A stretch of 64,000 bases of DNA from the NCBI RefSeq assembly GCF_016714285.1, contig NZ_JADJNN010000001.1:806001-870000 (forward strand). The letters run 5' to 3'. The first letter of the stretch is position 1. Every line of letters starts with the position of its first letter. The translations under genes were made by a program, and so were the position numbers. The DNA comes from Nannocystis sp. (GTDB lineage Bacteria; Myxococcota_A; Polyangia; Nannocystales; Nannocystaceae). The notes beneath the pieces were generated by a model. It was not told the DNA's origin. It ran no database searches and was given only the letters and a program-made list of their open reading frames with translations. Below are positions 1 to 9,931 of this stretch, piece by piece.

Positions 1-1237
1 CGTCCGCGCCGGTCGCGTAGGTCACCAGGTCGCCCGGCAGCAGGTGGGCCTTGCGCAGGCTCGCGCCCTGGCCCGCGCGCACCAACAGCACGCCGTCGGC
101 CAGCTCGCGCCCGCCGAGCCCGAACTCCGCGATCGCGGCCTGGGCCAGCGCGTGGTCGCGATCCGGATCGACGAAGCGGATCCGCAGGTTCGGCGCCGCC
201 GCGGCCATGCGCGCCAGCACCTCGCGCAGCTCGGCCAGCAGCGGGTTCGGCCGTCCGCCGCCGATCGTCGCCGGCACGATCACGCTGAGGTCGATCGTCG
301 CCGGCAGCCGCTGCAGCAGCTCGCGCGCGCGGTCGCTGAGCGTGTACACGTGACCCGCCGTCCAGTCGCCGCGCTCGCCGTGGCGCCCCGCGAACGCCGT
401 GACGTGCCCGAGCACCAGCGCCAGCAGCACCAGCTGCGCCCCGTGCTCGCGCCGTCGCCGGGGGTTCAGCGCCACCACCGTCGCCGCCAGCAACAACCCC
501 GTGATCCCGAGGTGCAGCGGCACCCAGCGCGGATCGACCACCCCCTGCGCCAGCTCCTGCATCATCACCAGCAGGCTCGTGTAGTGCAGCAGCTCAGCGC
601 TCGCCCCGGCCTGCACCTGCTCCGACAGGAGCCCCGCCATCACCGCGATCGTGCAGCTCACGAAGGTGCTGATCGCCGCCGCCAGCTGGCTGCGCGCCAG
701 CGCCGACGCCAGCAGCCCGACGCTCAGGAAGCTCGCGCCGACCAGCAGCACCCCGAGGTAGCCCGCCAACACCGGCCCCAGCTCCGGCCGCGCCCCGGCG
801 CCGAGCAGCAGCAGGTAGAACGCCCCCGTCGGCAGCCACAGCGCCAGGTAGAACAGGTACGCCCCCGCGAACTTGCCGAACGCGATCTGCGACGGCGACA
901 GCGGCGCGGTCAGCAGCGCCTCGAGCGTGCCCTGACGCCGCTCCTCCGCCACCAGGCGCATGCTGAGCGTCGCGCAGATGAAGATCACCGGCAGCCAGAA
1001 GATGAAGAAGCTGCCGCCGAAGTAGAACTGCATCACCGGCCCCGGCGCGGCCAGCGGGTCGTTGAGCACGCGCAGCAGCAGCGCGAAGTTCCAGCCCTGG
1101 TTGAGCAGGAACAGCGTCCCCACCAGGTACGCCAGCGGCGTCACGAACAGCGACAGCAGCTCGCGCCGGGCCAGGTGGTAGACCCCGCGCAGCCACGGCC
1201 CCGGGCGCTGCAGCGGCTCGATCGGCGCGGCGCTCAT
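1..1237 (-). CDS. ABC-2 type permease fused to GldG-like auxiliary domain (partial)
   Basis: The frame opens at an ATG at 1237 and stays open to the left edge, so about 412 N-terminal residues are visible and the C-terminus is missing. The first ~240 residues look like an ABC-2 (GldF-type) permease: a start near MSAAPIEPLQ, a hydrophobic stretch with LFLLNQGWNF, then a cytoplasmic segment with the GTLEALLTAPL motif typical of this permease family, and several further membrane helices. After ~280 residues it turns into a GldG/ABC_transp_aux-like region (HVYTLSDRARELLQ, then IRFVDPDRD), which in Bacteroidetes is a separate protein. The start overlaps the stop of the ATPase gene by 4 bp, so the two are surely co-translated. 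The exported substrate is unknown; GldA/F/G homologues outside Bacteroidetes are common and do not by themselves imply gliding. Confidence 0.85.
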   Translation of the reverse strand, partial: MSAAPIEPLQRPGPWLRGVYHLARRELLSLFVTPLAYLVGTLFLLNQGWNFALLLRVLNDPLAAPGPVMQFYFGGSFFIFWLPVIFICATLSMRLVAEERRQGTLEALLTAPLSPSQIAFGKFAGAYLFYLALWLPTGAFYLLLLGAGARPELGPVLAGYLGVLLVGASFLSVGLLASALARSQLAAAISTFVSCTIAVMAGLLSEQVQAGASAELLHYTSLLVMMQELAQGVVDPRWVPLHLGITGLLLAATVVALNPRRRREHGAQLVLLALVLGHVTAFAGRHGERGDWTAGHVYTLSDRARELLQRLPATIDLSVIVPATIGGGRPNPLLAELREVLARMAAAAPNLRIRFVDPDRDHALAQAAIAEFGLGGRELADGVLLVRAGQGASLRKAHLLPGDLVTYATGAD

Positions 1238-2397
1238 GCCTCGGCCACCGCCCCCGTCACCCGCGCGAAGCGCTCCTCGAGCCGACGACGTCCGAGCTCG
1301 AGCCGCACCAGCGGCAGCCCGGCCCGCGCGCTGGCCCCCCCGATCGCCCGCATCAGCGCCTCAGCGACCTGTCCGCTGGGACAGGTGACGACCACCTGCG
1401 CCAGCTCACCGCGCGCCTCGACCACCCCGACCCGCAGCCCACCTGTCCCATCGGCCAGCTCGCCCGCTTTCGTCCGCAGCCCACCTGTCCCATCGGCCAG
1501 CTCGCCCCGCGCCTCGTGAGCCCGCAGCCCACCTGTCCCTCCGGCCAGCTCGGCCCCCGATCTTGGGTCTCCGCTGGCCCGTCCGTCGTCGACGCAGGCG
1601 CTGCGCCCGAGCGCCCCGATCTCCGCCAGCGCCGCGCCCAGCACCGACCGCGCCGGCGCGACGGCGGCGATCCACGCGACCACGACGTCGCTGGTTCGCA
1701 GCGCCTCGGCGACCGACTCATCGGCCACGCAGCGCCCGCCCGCCAGGATCACCACGCGGTCGCACAGCGCCTCGACCTCGGCGAGGATGTGCGACGAGAA
1801 GATCAGCGTCTGCGCCCCGCCGAGCGCGCGCAGCATGGCCCGGATGTCCAGCACCTGGTTGGGATCGAGGCCGACGGTCGGCTCGTCGAGCACCACCAGC
1901 GGCGGCGCCCCGAGCAGCGCGTCGGCGATCCCGACCCGCTGGCGGTACCCGCGGCTCAGCTGCTGGATCGGCACCTCGAGCATGTGCCCCAGGCCCGTGC
2001 GCTCCGCGACCCGGCCGAGCTCCGCCGCCCGCCCCCGCCCGCGCACGCCCTTGATCGCCGCGCGGAACTCGAGGTGCTCGCGGACCCGCAGCTCCGGGTA
2101 CAGCGGCACCTGCTCCGGCAGGTAGCCCACCATCTGCCGCACCCGCAGCGAGTCCGCCGCGACCTCGACGCCGCCGACCTGCAGCGAGGTCCCCGGCCCG
2201 CGCTGCACCGGCAGGTAGCCGCAGCACAGCCGCATCAGCGTCGACTTCCCGGCCCCGTTCGGGCCCAGCAGCCCGACCCGCTCGCCGGGCGCCACGCGAA
2301 AGCCCACCTCGTGCAGCGCCGCCACGCTCGCGCCCGGGTAGCGGTGCGACAGCGCGGCGATCGCGAGCGAGGCGGGCGGACGCATGCTCATCGTCAC
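1234..2397 (-). CDS. ABC transporter ATP-binding protein (GldA-like)
   Basis: Cytoplasmic ATPase of an ABC exporter of 387 residues. Walker A GPNGAGKST is at residues 45-53, the signature LSRGYRQRVG near 148, and Walker B with LDEPTVGLDP just after it, followed by an H-loop in SSHILAEVE. It pairs with the permease encoded immediately downstream (4-bp overlap). The start is a GTG at 2397 inside the GTGA that also ends the upstream TPR lipoprotein gene; an ATG two codons on (2391) is equally possible. The C-terminal third is odd: residues ~285-340 hold three near-copies of GELADGTGGLR, which are translations of the dispersed CCTGTCCC element, and a further perfect palindrome lies at 1367-1386. 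These insertions sit after the nucleotide-binding domain and should not disturb catalysis. Confidence 0.9.
   Translation of the reverse strand: MTMSMRPPASLAIAALSHRYPGASVAALHEVGFRVAPGERVGLLGPNGAGKSTLMRLCCGYLPVQRGPGTSLQVGGVEVAADSLRVRQMVGYLPEQVPLYPELRVREHLEFRAAIKGVRGRGRAAELGRVAERTGLGHMLEVPIQQLSRGYRQRVGIADALLGAPPLVVLDEPTVGLDPNQVLDIRAMLRALGGAQTLIFSSHILAEVEALCDRVVILAGGRCVADESVAEALRTSDVVVAWIAAVAPARSVLGAALAEIGALGRSACVDDGRASGDPRSGAELAGGTGGLRAHEARGELADGTGGLRTKAGELADGTGGLRVGVVEARGELAQVVVTCPSGQVAEALMRAIGGASARAGLPLVRLELGRRRLEERFARVTGAVAEA
1367..1386. repeat. Dispersed palindrome, perfect copy
   Basis: ACCTGTCC, a GCTG loop, then GGACAGGT: 8-bp perfect arms. It lies inside the ATPase gene and is read as VTCPSGQV on the minus strand. 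One of the clearest copies of the element described in the findings. Confidence 0.8.
1438..1557. repeat. Three tandem half-element units in the ATPase gene
   Basis: Three copies of a unit with the core CCCACCTGTCCC followed by CGGCCAGCTCG, spaced about 40-45 bp apart. The right arm is the GGCCAGC variant rather than GGGACAGG. In the coding strand they give repeated GELADGTGGLR peptides. Confidence 0.75.
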
Positions 2398-3569
2398 GGC
2401 GCGGCGCCAGCTGTCCCGGGGGACTGCGCGGGCGCCGGAGTCTTGCTGTCCCCCGGGACAGGCGCCGCGGCCTTCCCGGGCGCAGCCGCCGGGCTGTCCC
2501 CGGGGACAGGCGTCCCGGCCTTGCCGGACGCCGCCGCCGGGCTGTCCCCCGGGACAGGCGCTCCGGCCTTCCCGGACTCAGACGCAGCCGCGCCCGCCGG
2601 GCTGTCCCCCGGGACAGGTACCGCCACCGCCTCGGGCGCGACCCCGGGGCGGGTGTCGAGCGGGTCGCGCTGGATCTCGGCGAGCGCCCACACCAGCGCC
2701 TCCTTGACCTCCTGCGCCGTCTCGGTCTTGAGCCGGTCCTCGAGCGCCTGCTTGTAGCCGGAGAGCCGCTGCGTGCCCATCGCCTCGACGATCGCCGCGC
2801 GCACGGCCGGCTCCGTCTCGATCGACAGCGCGTAGAGCAGCGCGATCGCGGTGCCGTTGTCACGCGCGGGGACCAGCGCGCGGGCGCACGCAGCCCTTTG
2901 CTCGGCCGGCAGGACGAAGGTGCCGTCGGTCTTCTTGAGGCTGATCCCGTCGGTGAGCCCCTTGCGGCGCATCTCGTAGGCCGCGTAGGCCGCGGTCGCC
3001 CGCTCCTTCTGGTCGGCCTTGACCGCCAGCTCGCCGAGCAGCAGCCACGCCTCGAGGTCGTCCGGGTCGTCCTTCACCACCCGCTCCTGCTCGGGCAGCG
3101 CCGCCGCGAATTGCTTGTCGGTCGCCAGCGCCACCGCCAGCACGCGATGCGGCGCCGCGTCGTCGGGCAGCAGCGCGACGACCTGGCGATAGAACGAGAT
3201 CGCCGTGCGCGCGTCGCCGCTGGCCTCGTACAGCGTCCCCAGCAGCAGGCTCGCGTTGGCCCGCAAGTGGAGGTCCTTCGCCGTGTCGGCGATCGTCCGC
3301 AGCTCCGGCCCGGTCTCGGCGACGATGCGGCCCGGCCCGGCCCGATCCTCCGGCGGCAACGCGGCGAAGCGCTCCTTGATCTCGAGGTAGCGGGCCGCCA
3401 TCGCGTCATCGCCCCGGATCGCGTCAGCCGGCCCAGCGAGGGCGGGCTTCGCCTCCGCCTTCTTGGCCACCACCGGCACGGTGTGCGGGTCGTCCGCTCC
3501 GCCGCAGGCGGGCAGCAGCAGGAGCGCGAGAACACAGCGCCGGAGCGCGGAGCCAGTCATGGATCGCAT
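2394..3569 (-). CDS. TPR-type lipoprotein with repeat-built tail
   Basis: A predicted lipoprotein of 391 residues. The start chosen is the ATG at 3569 (or 3560), which puts a signal peptide directly before the lipobox LLLPAC. Residues ~90-200 have tetratricopeptide-like helices (ANASLLLGTLYEASGDARTA, then LEAWLLLGELAVKADQ), and a HEAT-like segment follows. The last ~75 residues are low-complexity Pro/Gly/Ala with four copies of PVPGDSPA, each encoded by a copy of the dispersed palindrome. The gene overlaps the ABC ATPase gene by 4 bp (GTGA), so it is probably a periplasmic or membrane-anchored accessory of that transporter. The function is inferred from context only. Confidence 0.8.
   Translation of the reverse strand: MRSMTGSALRRCVLALLLLPACGGADDPHTVPVVAKKAEAKPALAGPADAIRGDDAMAARYLEIKERFAALPPEDRAGPGRIVAETGPELRTIADTAKDLHLRANASLLLGTLYEASGDARTAISFYRQVVALLPDDAAPHRVLAVALATDKQFAAALPEQERVVKDDPDDLEAWLLLGELAVKADQKERATAAYAAYEMRRKGLTDGISLKKTDGTFVLPAEQRAACARALVPARDNGTAIALLYALSIETEPAVRAAIVEAMGTQRLSGYKQALEDRLKTETAQEVKEALVWALAEIQRDPLDTRPGVAPEAVAVPVPGDSPAGAAASESGKAGAPVPGDSPAAASGKAGTPVPGDSPAAAPGKAAAPVPGDSKTPAPAQSPGTAGAAP
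2409..2618. repeat. Cluster of five CTGTCCC..GGGACAG palindromes
   Basis: Copies at about 2411-2425 (degenerate), 2446-2461, 2494-2509 (CTGTCCCC/GGGGACAG, no loop), 2542-2557 and 2602-2617, spaced 48-60 bp. All lie in the same reading frame of the TPR lipoprotein and produce its PVPGDSPA tail. Confidence 0.85.
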
Positions 3570-3703
3570 CCCCGAGGGACAACCGGCGCCCCCGCTTCGT
3601 TCCCGGCCATCGACCAGCTGCGTGGCGCTGTCAGAATTGCACACGCCCCGACCTTGCCACAGCTCCCCACCCCTTGCCCACCCTCAAAGCCCGCAGAAAC
3701 GGC

Positions 3704-3735
3704 GAGGGCCGCGGCTCCTTCGGAGCGCGGCCCTC
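3704..3735 (-). terminator. Hairpin after the 3783-4865 gene
   Basis: The left arm GAGGGCCGC-G-GCTCC and right arm GGAGC-GCGGCCCTC around a TTC loop give a 14-bp stem with one bulged G. It lies about 50 bp downstream of the stop of the minus-strand lipoprotein gene. The U-tract is weak (CGTTTC), so it may act with Rho. Confidence 0.5.
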
Positions 3736-3782
3736 AGCGCCAGATTCCCGGAGCCAGATCGCCGGCGGATCCTCCAGTCAGC

Positions 3783-4865
3783 TCACTTCGGCGGGGCCTT
3801 GCCCTCGATGATCTTGCCGTTCTCGTCGTAGGCCACATCGGAGCCGCCGAGCACGTCGCCGACGTCGCCGCCGAAGGTGTGGTCGCCCTTCATGTTGGGC
3901 AGGCGCTCGCCGATCGTGGCCTCCGCGTTGCCGTCGATCACGGCGATCATGATGATGCCGTGGACCTCGGTGAGGTCGAAGGAGCGGACCTTCTCGTTCT
4001 TCTCGCCGACCCACTCGTGGTAGCGCAGCAGCACCGCGGCGGTCTTCGGGTCCTGCTTGGTCTTGGCGGCCGGGTTGACCCCGAACCACTTCTTGAACGA
4101 GTTATCGACGACGCTCGTGTAGTCCTTGTCGGGCCACTTCTCCTTGTTGAACGCGTAGACGATCTTCCACAGGGCGCCGTCCTTGAAGAAGTAGAACTTG
4201 CGGAGCTGCGCGCCCTCCTTGATCCACACCATCTCCTCGTTCGAGTCGTCGGCGAACTCGTACTGGATGAGGGACACGCCCCACTTGTGCTTGGTGGAGC
4301 CGTTGAACTTGACGTTGCCCTTCTTGAGCTCGTTGATCTGCTCCGAGCGCTCCTTGCGGATGCGGTCCTGGACCATCGGGTCCTTGGTCTCCTTGAGCTG
4401 CTCGTCGAAGCTCTTGTTGACCGCCTCGCCGAGCTTGGCGAGCACTGCGTCGGTGCTCATGCCCCACTCGAAGCCCTTGGTCAGCGCGGCGATGCCGAGG
4501 CTCGCGGTGAGCTTCGGGTTGCTGTCGACCTGCTCGCAGACGTTCTCGGTCTTCTTGGCCTTGCCCTTGCCGGTCGTCTTCTTCTTGCAGACCTCCTTGA
4601 CCTCGGGACGCTTCTTGTCTCCTTCCGCCTTGGCGGCTGCGTCCATGTCGGTGGTCGCGGGGGCGGCCTCACCGGAGTCCTCGCTGGCCGCGGGCGACGA
4701 GATCAGGCTGTCCTCGTTGGCCTCGCTGACGCCCTTGGACTTCTTCGTGGCGCCGTCATCAGCCACCTCGGCGGGCTGCTCGGTCTCTTCACCCTTCTTC
4801 TTGCAACCCGCGTCGGCCGCGAGCAGTAGCCCGAGGGCCGTGGCGATGAACACTGGCTTGAACAT
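3783..4865 (-). CDS. Hypothetical lipoprotein
   Basis: 360 residues. The start at 4865 is set by a strong ribosome binding site (AGGAGG 5 bp before the ATG) and by a signal peptide with lipobox ADAGC; the frame is open further upstream but codes poorly there. After the Cys come CKKKG and an acidic, Lys-rich linker (~residues 20-110), then a globular domain with WGMSTDAVLAKLGE near 135 and a region with FADDSNEEMVWIKEGAQLRK. No family is recognised. The use of a classical ribosome binding site is notable because many neighbours lack one. Probably attached to the inner leaflet of the outer membrane or to the inner membrane. Confidence 0.8.
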   Translation of the reverse strand: MFKPVFIATALGLLLAADAGCKKKGEETEQPAEVADDGATKKSKGVSEANEDSLISSPAASEDSGEAAPATTDMDAAAKAEGDKKRPEVKEVCKKKTTGKGKAKKTENVCEQVDSNPKLTASLGIAALTKGFEWGMSTDAVLAKLGEAVNKSFDEQLKETKDPMVQDRIRKERSEQINELKKGNVKFNGSTKHKWGVSLIQYEFADDSNEEMVWIKEGAQLRKFYFFKDGALWKIVYAFNKEKWPDKDYTSVVDNSFKKWFGVNPAAKTKQDPKTAAVLLRYHEWVGEKNEKVRSFDLTEVHGIIMIAVIDGNAEATIGERLPNMKGDHTFGGDVGDVLGGSDVAYDENGKIIEGKAPPK

Positions 4866-5027
4866 TCTGCCTCCTGGAGGGCGCCACGCTAACACGCCTG
4901 CGTGCCCGCGTCTCGCCCCGCGGCCCGGCATCCGTGGCAAACGGGCGACAAATGGGCCGAGGGCCCCGGGCCCGCGGCGCAAGATCGCCACCCGCCTGGG
5001 CCGCCGCCCAGGTCAGAGAATCCGCCG

Positions 5028-5639
5028 CTACTCCGGTCCAGCGCCCCGCTCAAACGCGATCTCGAAGGCGATCTGCGGCCGTTCGGCGCCGGGCGGAAGG
5101 TGCTCGTAGACGCGGACCTCACCGCGGCTCTTGAACAGCTCGAGCATCGCCCGACAGGCCCCGTAGAACACGCAGGCGAAGCCCTTGCTGTGCAGGATCT
5201 CCGGGATCAGGTCGACGCCCCGCAGGCGCATCCCGGCTGGACCCTCGTCGAGGTACTCGATCTCGCCGCAGCCCTGCGTCGACAGGGCCCACGCCCGCGG
5301 GGCCGTGCGCAGCAGCTTGCTCGCGCCCGACTGCCCGAGGCTGAACTGGGCCAGCACCGTCAGCGGCTTGAGCAGCCCGTGGTCGTAGCTGTCGCGCATC
5401 AGGTCGGTCCAGAATTCACGCGCCGCCGGCTCGCCGAGGACGTCGTGGATCGCCTCGCACACGGCGATGAAGCGCGCGACCGGCAGCCACTCGGGGCTCG
5501 CCACCTCGCGGATCTCGGTCAGCGCCTCGGCGGCGATGCGCTCGCGGATCTCCGCCCCCTTGTTCTCGGGGTAGGCCCGCAGGCGCTTGAGCGCGAGCTT
5601 GGCGTAGTGGGCACGGATGGCGGGGTGCTGGTCGGTCAT
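5028..5639 (-). CDS. DUF2378-like (TIGR02265) protein
   Basis: 203 residues, soluble, no signal. The start MTDQHPAIRAHYAK at 5639 is preferred over the longer frame because a TATCAT hexamer lies 12 bp before it. The layout (helical N-terminus with IRERIAAEALTEIREVASPEWLPVA, a middle HGLLKPLTVLAQFSLG, and a C-terminal beta-rich end with RVYEHLPPGAE) resembles the Myxococcus paralogous family TIGR02265, which has a V4R/heme-NO-binding-like fold. Members have no settled function. The family call is from memory of the pattern, so it is tentative. Confidence 0.6.
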   Translation of the reverse strand: MTDQHPAIRAHYAKLALKRLRAYPENKGAEIRERIAAEALTEIREVASPEWLPVARFIAVCEAIHDVLGEPAAREFWTDLMRDSYDHGLLKPLTVLAQFSLGQSGASKLLRTAPRAWALSTQGCGEIEYLDEGPAGMRLRGVDLIPEILHSKGFACVFYGACRAMLELFKSRGEVRVYEHLPPGAERPQIAFEIAFERGAGPE

Positions 5640-5729
5640 GGCCGGGCGGCGATGATACTGCGTTGCCTCGCGGTCTCGCAGCCCGCGCTGCAACCTGATC
5701 GCGACATCTCGTCGCGGCCGCTGCGCCCG

Positions 5730-8090
<2,361 letters not shown>

Positions 8091-8170
8091 GATCGCGGGG
8101 GCGGCGAAGCTGACACAGCGCGCGGGCCCCTGTCACCCTCGATCCGCCCCCACGCAACGAGGGCGCGCCG

Positions 8171-8965
8171 CTATTCGTCGTGCGGCCCCGGGCCGTGGGC
8201 CTCGATGCGGATCTGGACCTCGCGCTTGCCGTCGGCCTCGCGGATCTCCACCTGCGCCTCGCCGCTCAGGCCCTGGGCCTCGAGCGCCTCTAGGATCTCC
8301 TGCCGGGTCGACTCGACGTCCGCGTGGTCGAGGTCGAGGTCGAGGAGGCCGTAGCCGAGACGGCCGCCGAGGGTGCCGTGCACCGTGCCGGCCAGCGGCG
8401 CCCGCTTGCACGCGCTCGCCGGCAGCTGCGGGGCCCGCTCGCGCAGCGCCGCGATCAGCCCCGCGTCGTCGACCTCCGCGCCCCACAGGTCGACGCGAAA
8501 CGACTGCAGCGCCCCGCCGTCGTCGTGCACCCGCAGCGCCAGCCGCTCGGCCCCCAGCGCCGCCGCCAGCTCGCGGGCGATGCCGTCGACCTGGCCTTCG
8601 GGCCATGTCTCACGGGCCAGCTCGCAGGTCACGCTGGCGCCGAACTCCCGCTCGTAGTCGAGGGGCACCTGACAGGCCGCCGCGGTCGCCAGCGCCACAC
8701 CCACGCCGGCGACCGCGATCCGGTGCGCCGCGAAGAAGCCGCGGACCCCTGCCGGGGCCAGCGACGGGGCCAACGACGGGGCCAACGACGGGGCCAACGA
8801 CGGGGCCAACGACGGGGCCAACGACGGGGCCGGATACGTGTCGGCGTGCGCCGTCAGCAGCCGGCGCTCGAGCGCCGCGGTTGCCCCTTCCGACATGTCC
8901 TGTGGGACATGCACACCATCGCTGTACATCCGGCGCAAGCGAGCGCCCAGGCGATCAAACCACAT
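8171..8965 (-). CDS. Single-pass membrane protein, probable anti-sigma factor
   Basis: 264 residues. The gene starts inside the last codons of the ECF sigma gene (11-bp overlap), the usual arrangement for a sigma/anti-sigma pair. A cytoplasmic N-terminus (~45 residues) is followed by six SLAP tetrapeptides encoded by a 12-bp tandem repeat, then a membrane helix (RIAVAGVGVALATAAACQV, ~82-100) and an extracytoplasmic domain ending PGPHDE. No zinc-binding anti-sigma (ZAS) motif is seen, so the assignment rests on gene order and topology. ETWPEGQV in the periplasmic part is encoded by a copy of the dispersed palindrome. Confidence 0.65.
   Translation of the reverse strand: MWFDRLGARLRRMYSDGVHVPQDMSEGATAALERRLLTAHADTYPAPSLAPSLAPSLAPSLAPSLAPSLAPAGVRGFFAAHRIAVAGVGVALATAAACQVPLDYEREFGASVTCELARETWPEGQVDGIARELAAALGAERLALRVHDDGGALQSFRVDLWGAEVDDAGLIAALRERAPQLPASACKRAPLAGTVHGTLGGRLGYGLLDLDLDHADVESTRQEILEALEAQGLSGEAQVEIREADGKREVQIRIEAHGPGPHDE
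8754..8830. repeat. 12-bp tandem repeat (GGGGCCAACGAC)
   Basis: About six and a half copies of a 12-bp unit, the first with one substitution (GGGGCCAGCGAC). The unit is a multiple of 3, so copy number can change without breaking the frame; it encodes SLAP repeats just before the membrane helix of the probable anti-sigma factor. Confidence 0.95.
8894..8911. repeat. Dispersed palindrome, CATGTCC variant
   Basis: CATGTCC-TGTG-GGACATG, 7-bp perfect arms, inside the N-terminal coding region of the probable anti-sigma gene. Confidence 0.65.
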
Positions 8966-9542
8966 ACTCGGCGGCTCCCTTCTCCGCGCCGGCCTGCAGG
9001 CGGCCCCGCAGCTCGCGCAGCGTCCGTGACACCCGCTGCTTGACCGCGTCGGCGCGCAGCCCCAGCACCCCCGCGATCTCGGCGTGCGACAGCCCGTCGG
9101 CGTAGCGCAGCGCCAGCAGCTCGCGCGCCTCGGCCGGCAGCGCCGCGATATGATCGACCAGCAGGTCGCGCTGCTCGCGGGCCAGCAGCTCGCCGAGCAG
9201 GTCGCCCGCGCCGGGCAGCACCTCGGCGACCGCGTCGAGCGGCAGCGCCGTCCGTCGCGCCCGGACCTCGTCGATGATCGCGTTGCGTGCGATCCGCAGG
9301 ACCCACGCGTGCACGCTGCCGCGATCGCGGCGGTACTCGCCGAGGTGCTTCACGAAGGCCATGAACACCCGCGCGACCAGGTCCTCCGCGTCGGCCCGGA
9401 CCCGGACCCGCCGCCCGACGAAGCCGGCGACCACCGGGTGCAGCTCGCGGTACAGGGCCCGGAACGCGGCCGCATCCCCGGCGCAGGCGCGGCTCACCCG
9501 GCGGGCGTTGATCTCGTCGCGCAGGGGAGCCAGGAGCGACAT
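8955..9542 (-). CDS. ECF-type RNA polymerase sigma factor
   Basis: 195 residues, normal for an ECF sigma factor. Region 2 spans ~20-90 (AFRALYRELHPVVAGF, then DAEDLVARVFMAFVKHL and a region 2.4-like WVLRIARNAIIDEVR). Region 4 spans ~130-185 with LPAEARELLALRYADGLSHAEIAGVLG and the recognition helix DAVKQRVSRTLREL. It should direct RNA polymerase to a small regulon, held in check by the overlapping membrane protein gene downstream. No promoter motif that would reveal autoregulation could be picked out. Confidence 0.95.
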   Translation of the reverse strand: MSLLAPLRDEINARRVSRACAGDAAAFRALYRELHPVVAGFVGRRVRVRADAEDLVARVFMAFVKHLGEYRRDRGSVHAWVLRIARNAIIDEVRARRTALPLDAVAEVLPGAGDLLGELLAREQRDLLVDHIAALPAEARELLALRYADGLSHAEIAGVLGLRADAVKQRVSRTLRELRGRLQAGAEKGAAEYVV

Positions 9543-9604
9543 CGCGTGCGAACCACTACGGCGCAGCGTCCCCGAGGTGACGCCCGCTGGCGAGAATTTT
9601 CTCG

Positions 9605-9640
9605 CTGGCCCCGACTGGCCCCGACTGGCCCCGACTGGCT
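9605..9640. repeat. 10-bp tandem repeat (CTGGCCCCGA)
   Basis: Three full copies and a partial one just after the stop of the acyl carrier protein gene (minus strand). Intergenic. Confidence 0.8.
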
Positions 9641-9878
9641 ACTGCGTCCGGCTCGCAACGTAGGCGATCGCGTCGCCGACGGTCCGCAGCTGCTCGGTCT
9701 GGGCGTCCGGGATCTCGAGGTCGAAGGCCTCCTCGATGGCGAGGCACAGCTCGACCAGCCCGAACGAGTCAGCCCCGAGATCAGCCATGAGGGAGGCGTC
9801 GTCACGGAGCTCCGAGAGCTTCACGTCGAGCTGCACCGCGACGATCCCCCGCACCCTCTCGGCGATCTCCTCGCGCAT
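9639..9878 (-). CDS. Acyl carrier protein
   Basis: 79 residues, acidic, the normal size of a free-standing ACP. The phosphopantetheine attachment site is LGADSFGLVE with Ser38; the usual DSL is DSF here. Helix I (EEIAERVRGIVAVQLDV) and helices II-III (LVELCLAIEEAFDLEIPD) follow the family pattern. No ketosynthase or acyltransferase gene is adjacent, so its partner enzymes cannot be named from context. The start at 9878 is supported by a TACGAT hexamer 9 bp upstream. Confidence 0.93.
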   Translation of the reverse strand: MREEIAERVRGIVAVQLDVKLSELRDDASLMADLGADSFGLVELCLAIEEAFDLEIPDAQTEQLRTVGDAIAYVASRTQ

Positions 9879-9887
9879 GCCAGGGCC

Positions 9888-9893
9888 ATCGTA
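9888..9893 (-). promoter_or_regulatory. -10 element (TACGAT) for the ACP gene
   Basis: TACGAT read on the minus strand, 9 bp before the ATG. Fits a leaderless transcript. Confidence 0.5.
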
Positions 9894-9931
9894 AACGAAG
9901 TTCCGGCCGCGAATTCGGCGCAGCCTCGCGC

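Noticed and set aside
8754..8830. Possible CRISPR array
   Set aside because: The units are 12 bp and contiguous with no spacers, and they are translated. The arrays at 37037-37324 and 43119-43193 fail for the same reason: no spacers between repeats. No cas gene is in the window.
9639..9878. Polyketide or other biosynthetic cluster around the acyl carrier protein
   Set aside because: No ketosynthase, acyltransferase, adenylation or tailoring gene is nearby.
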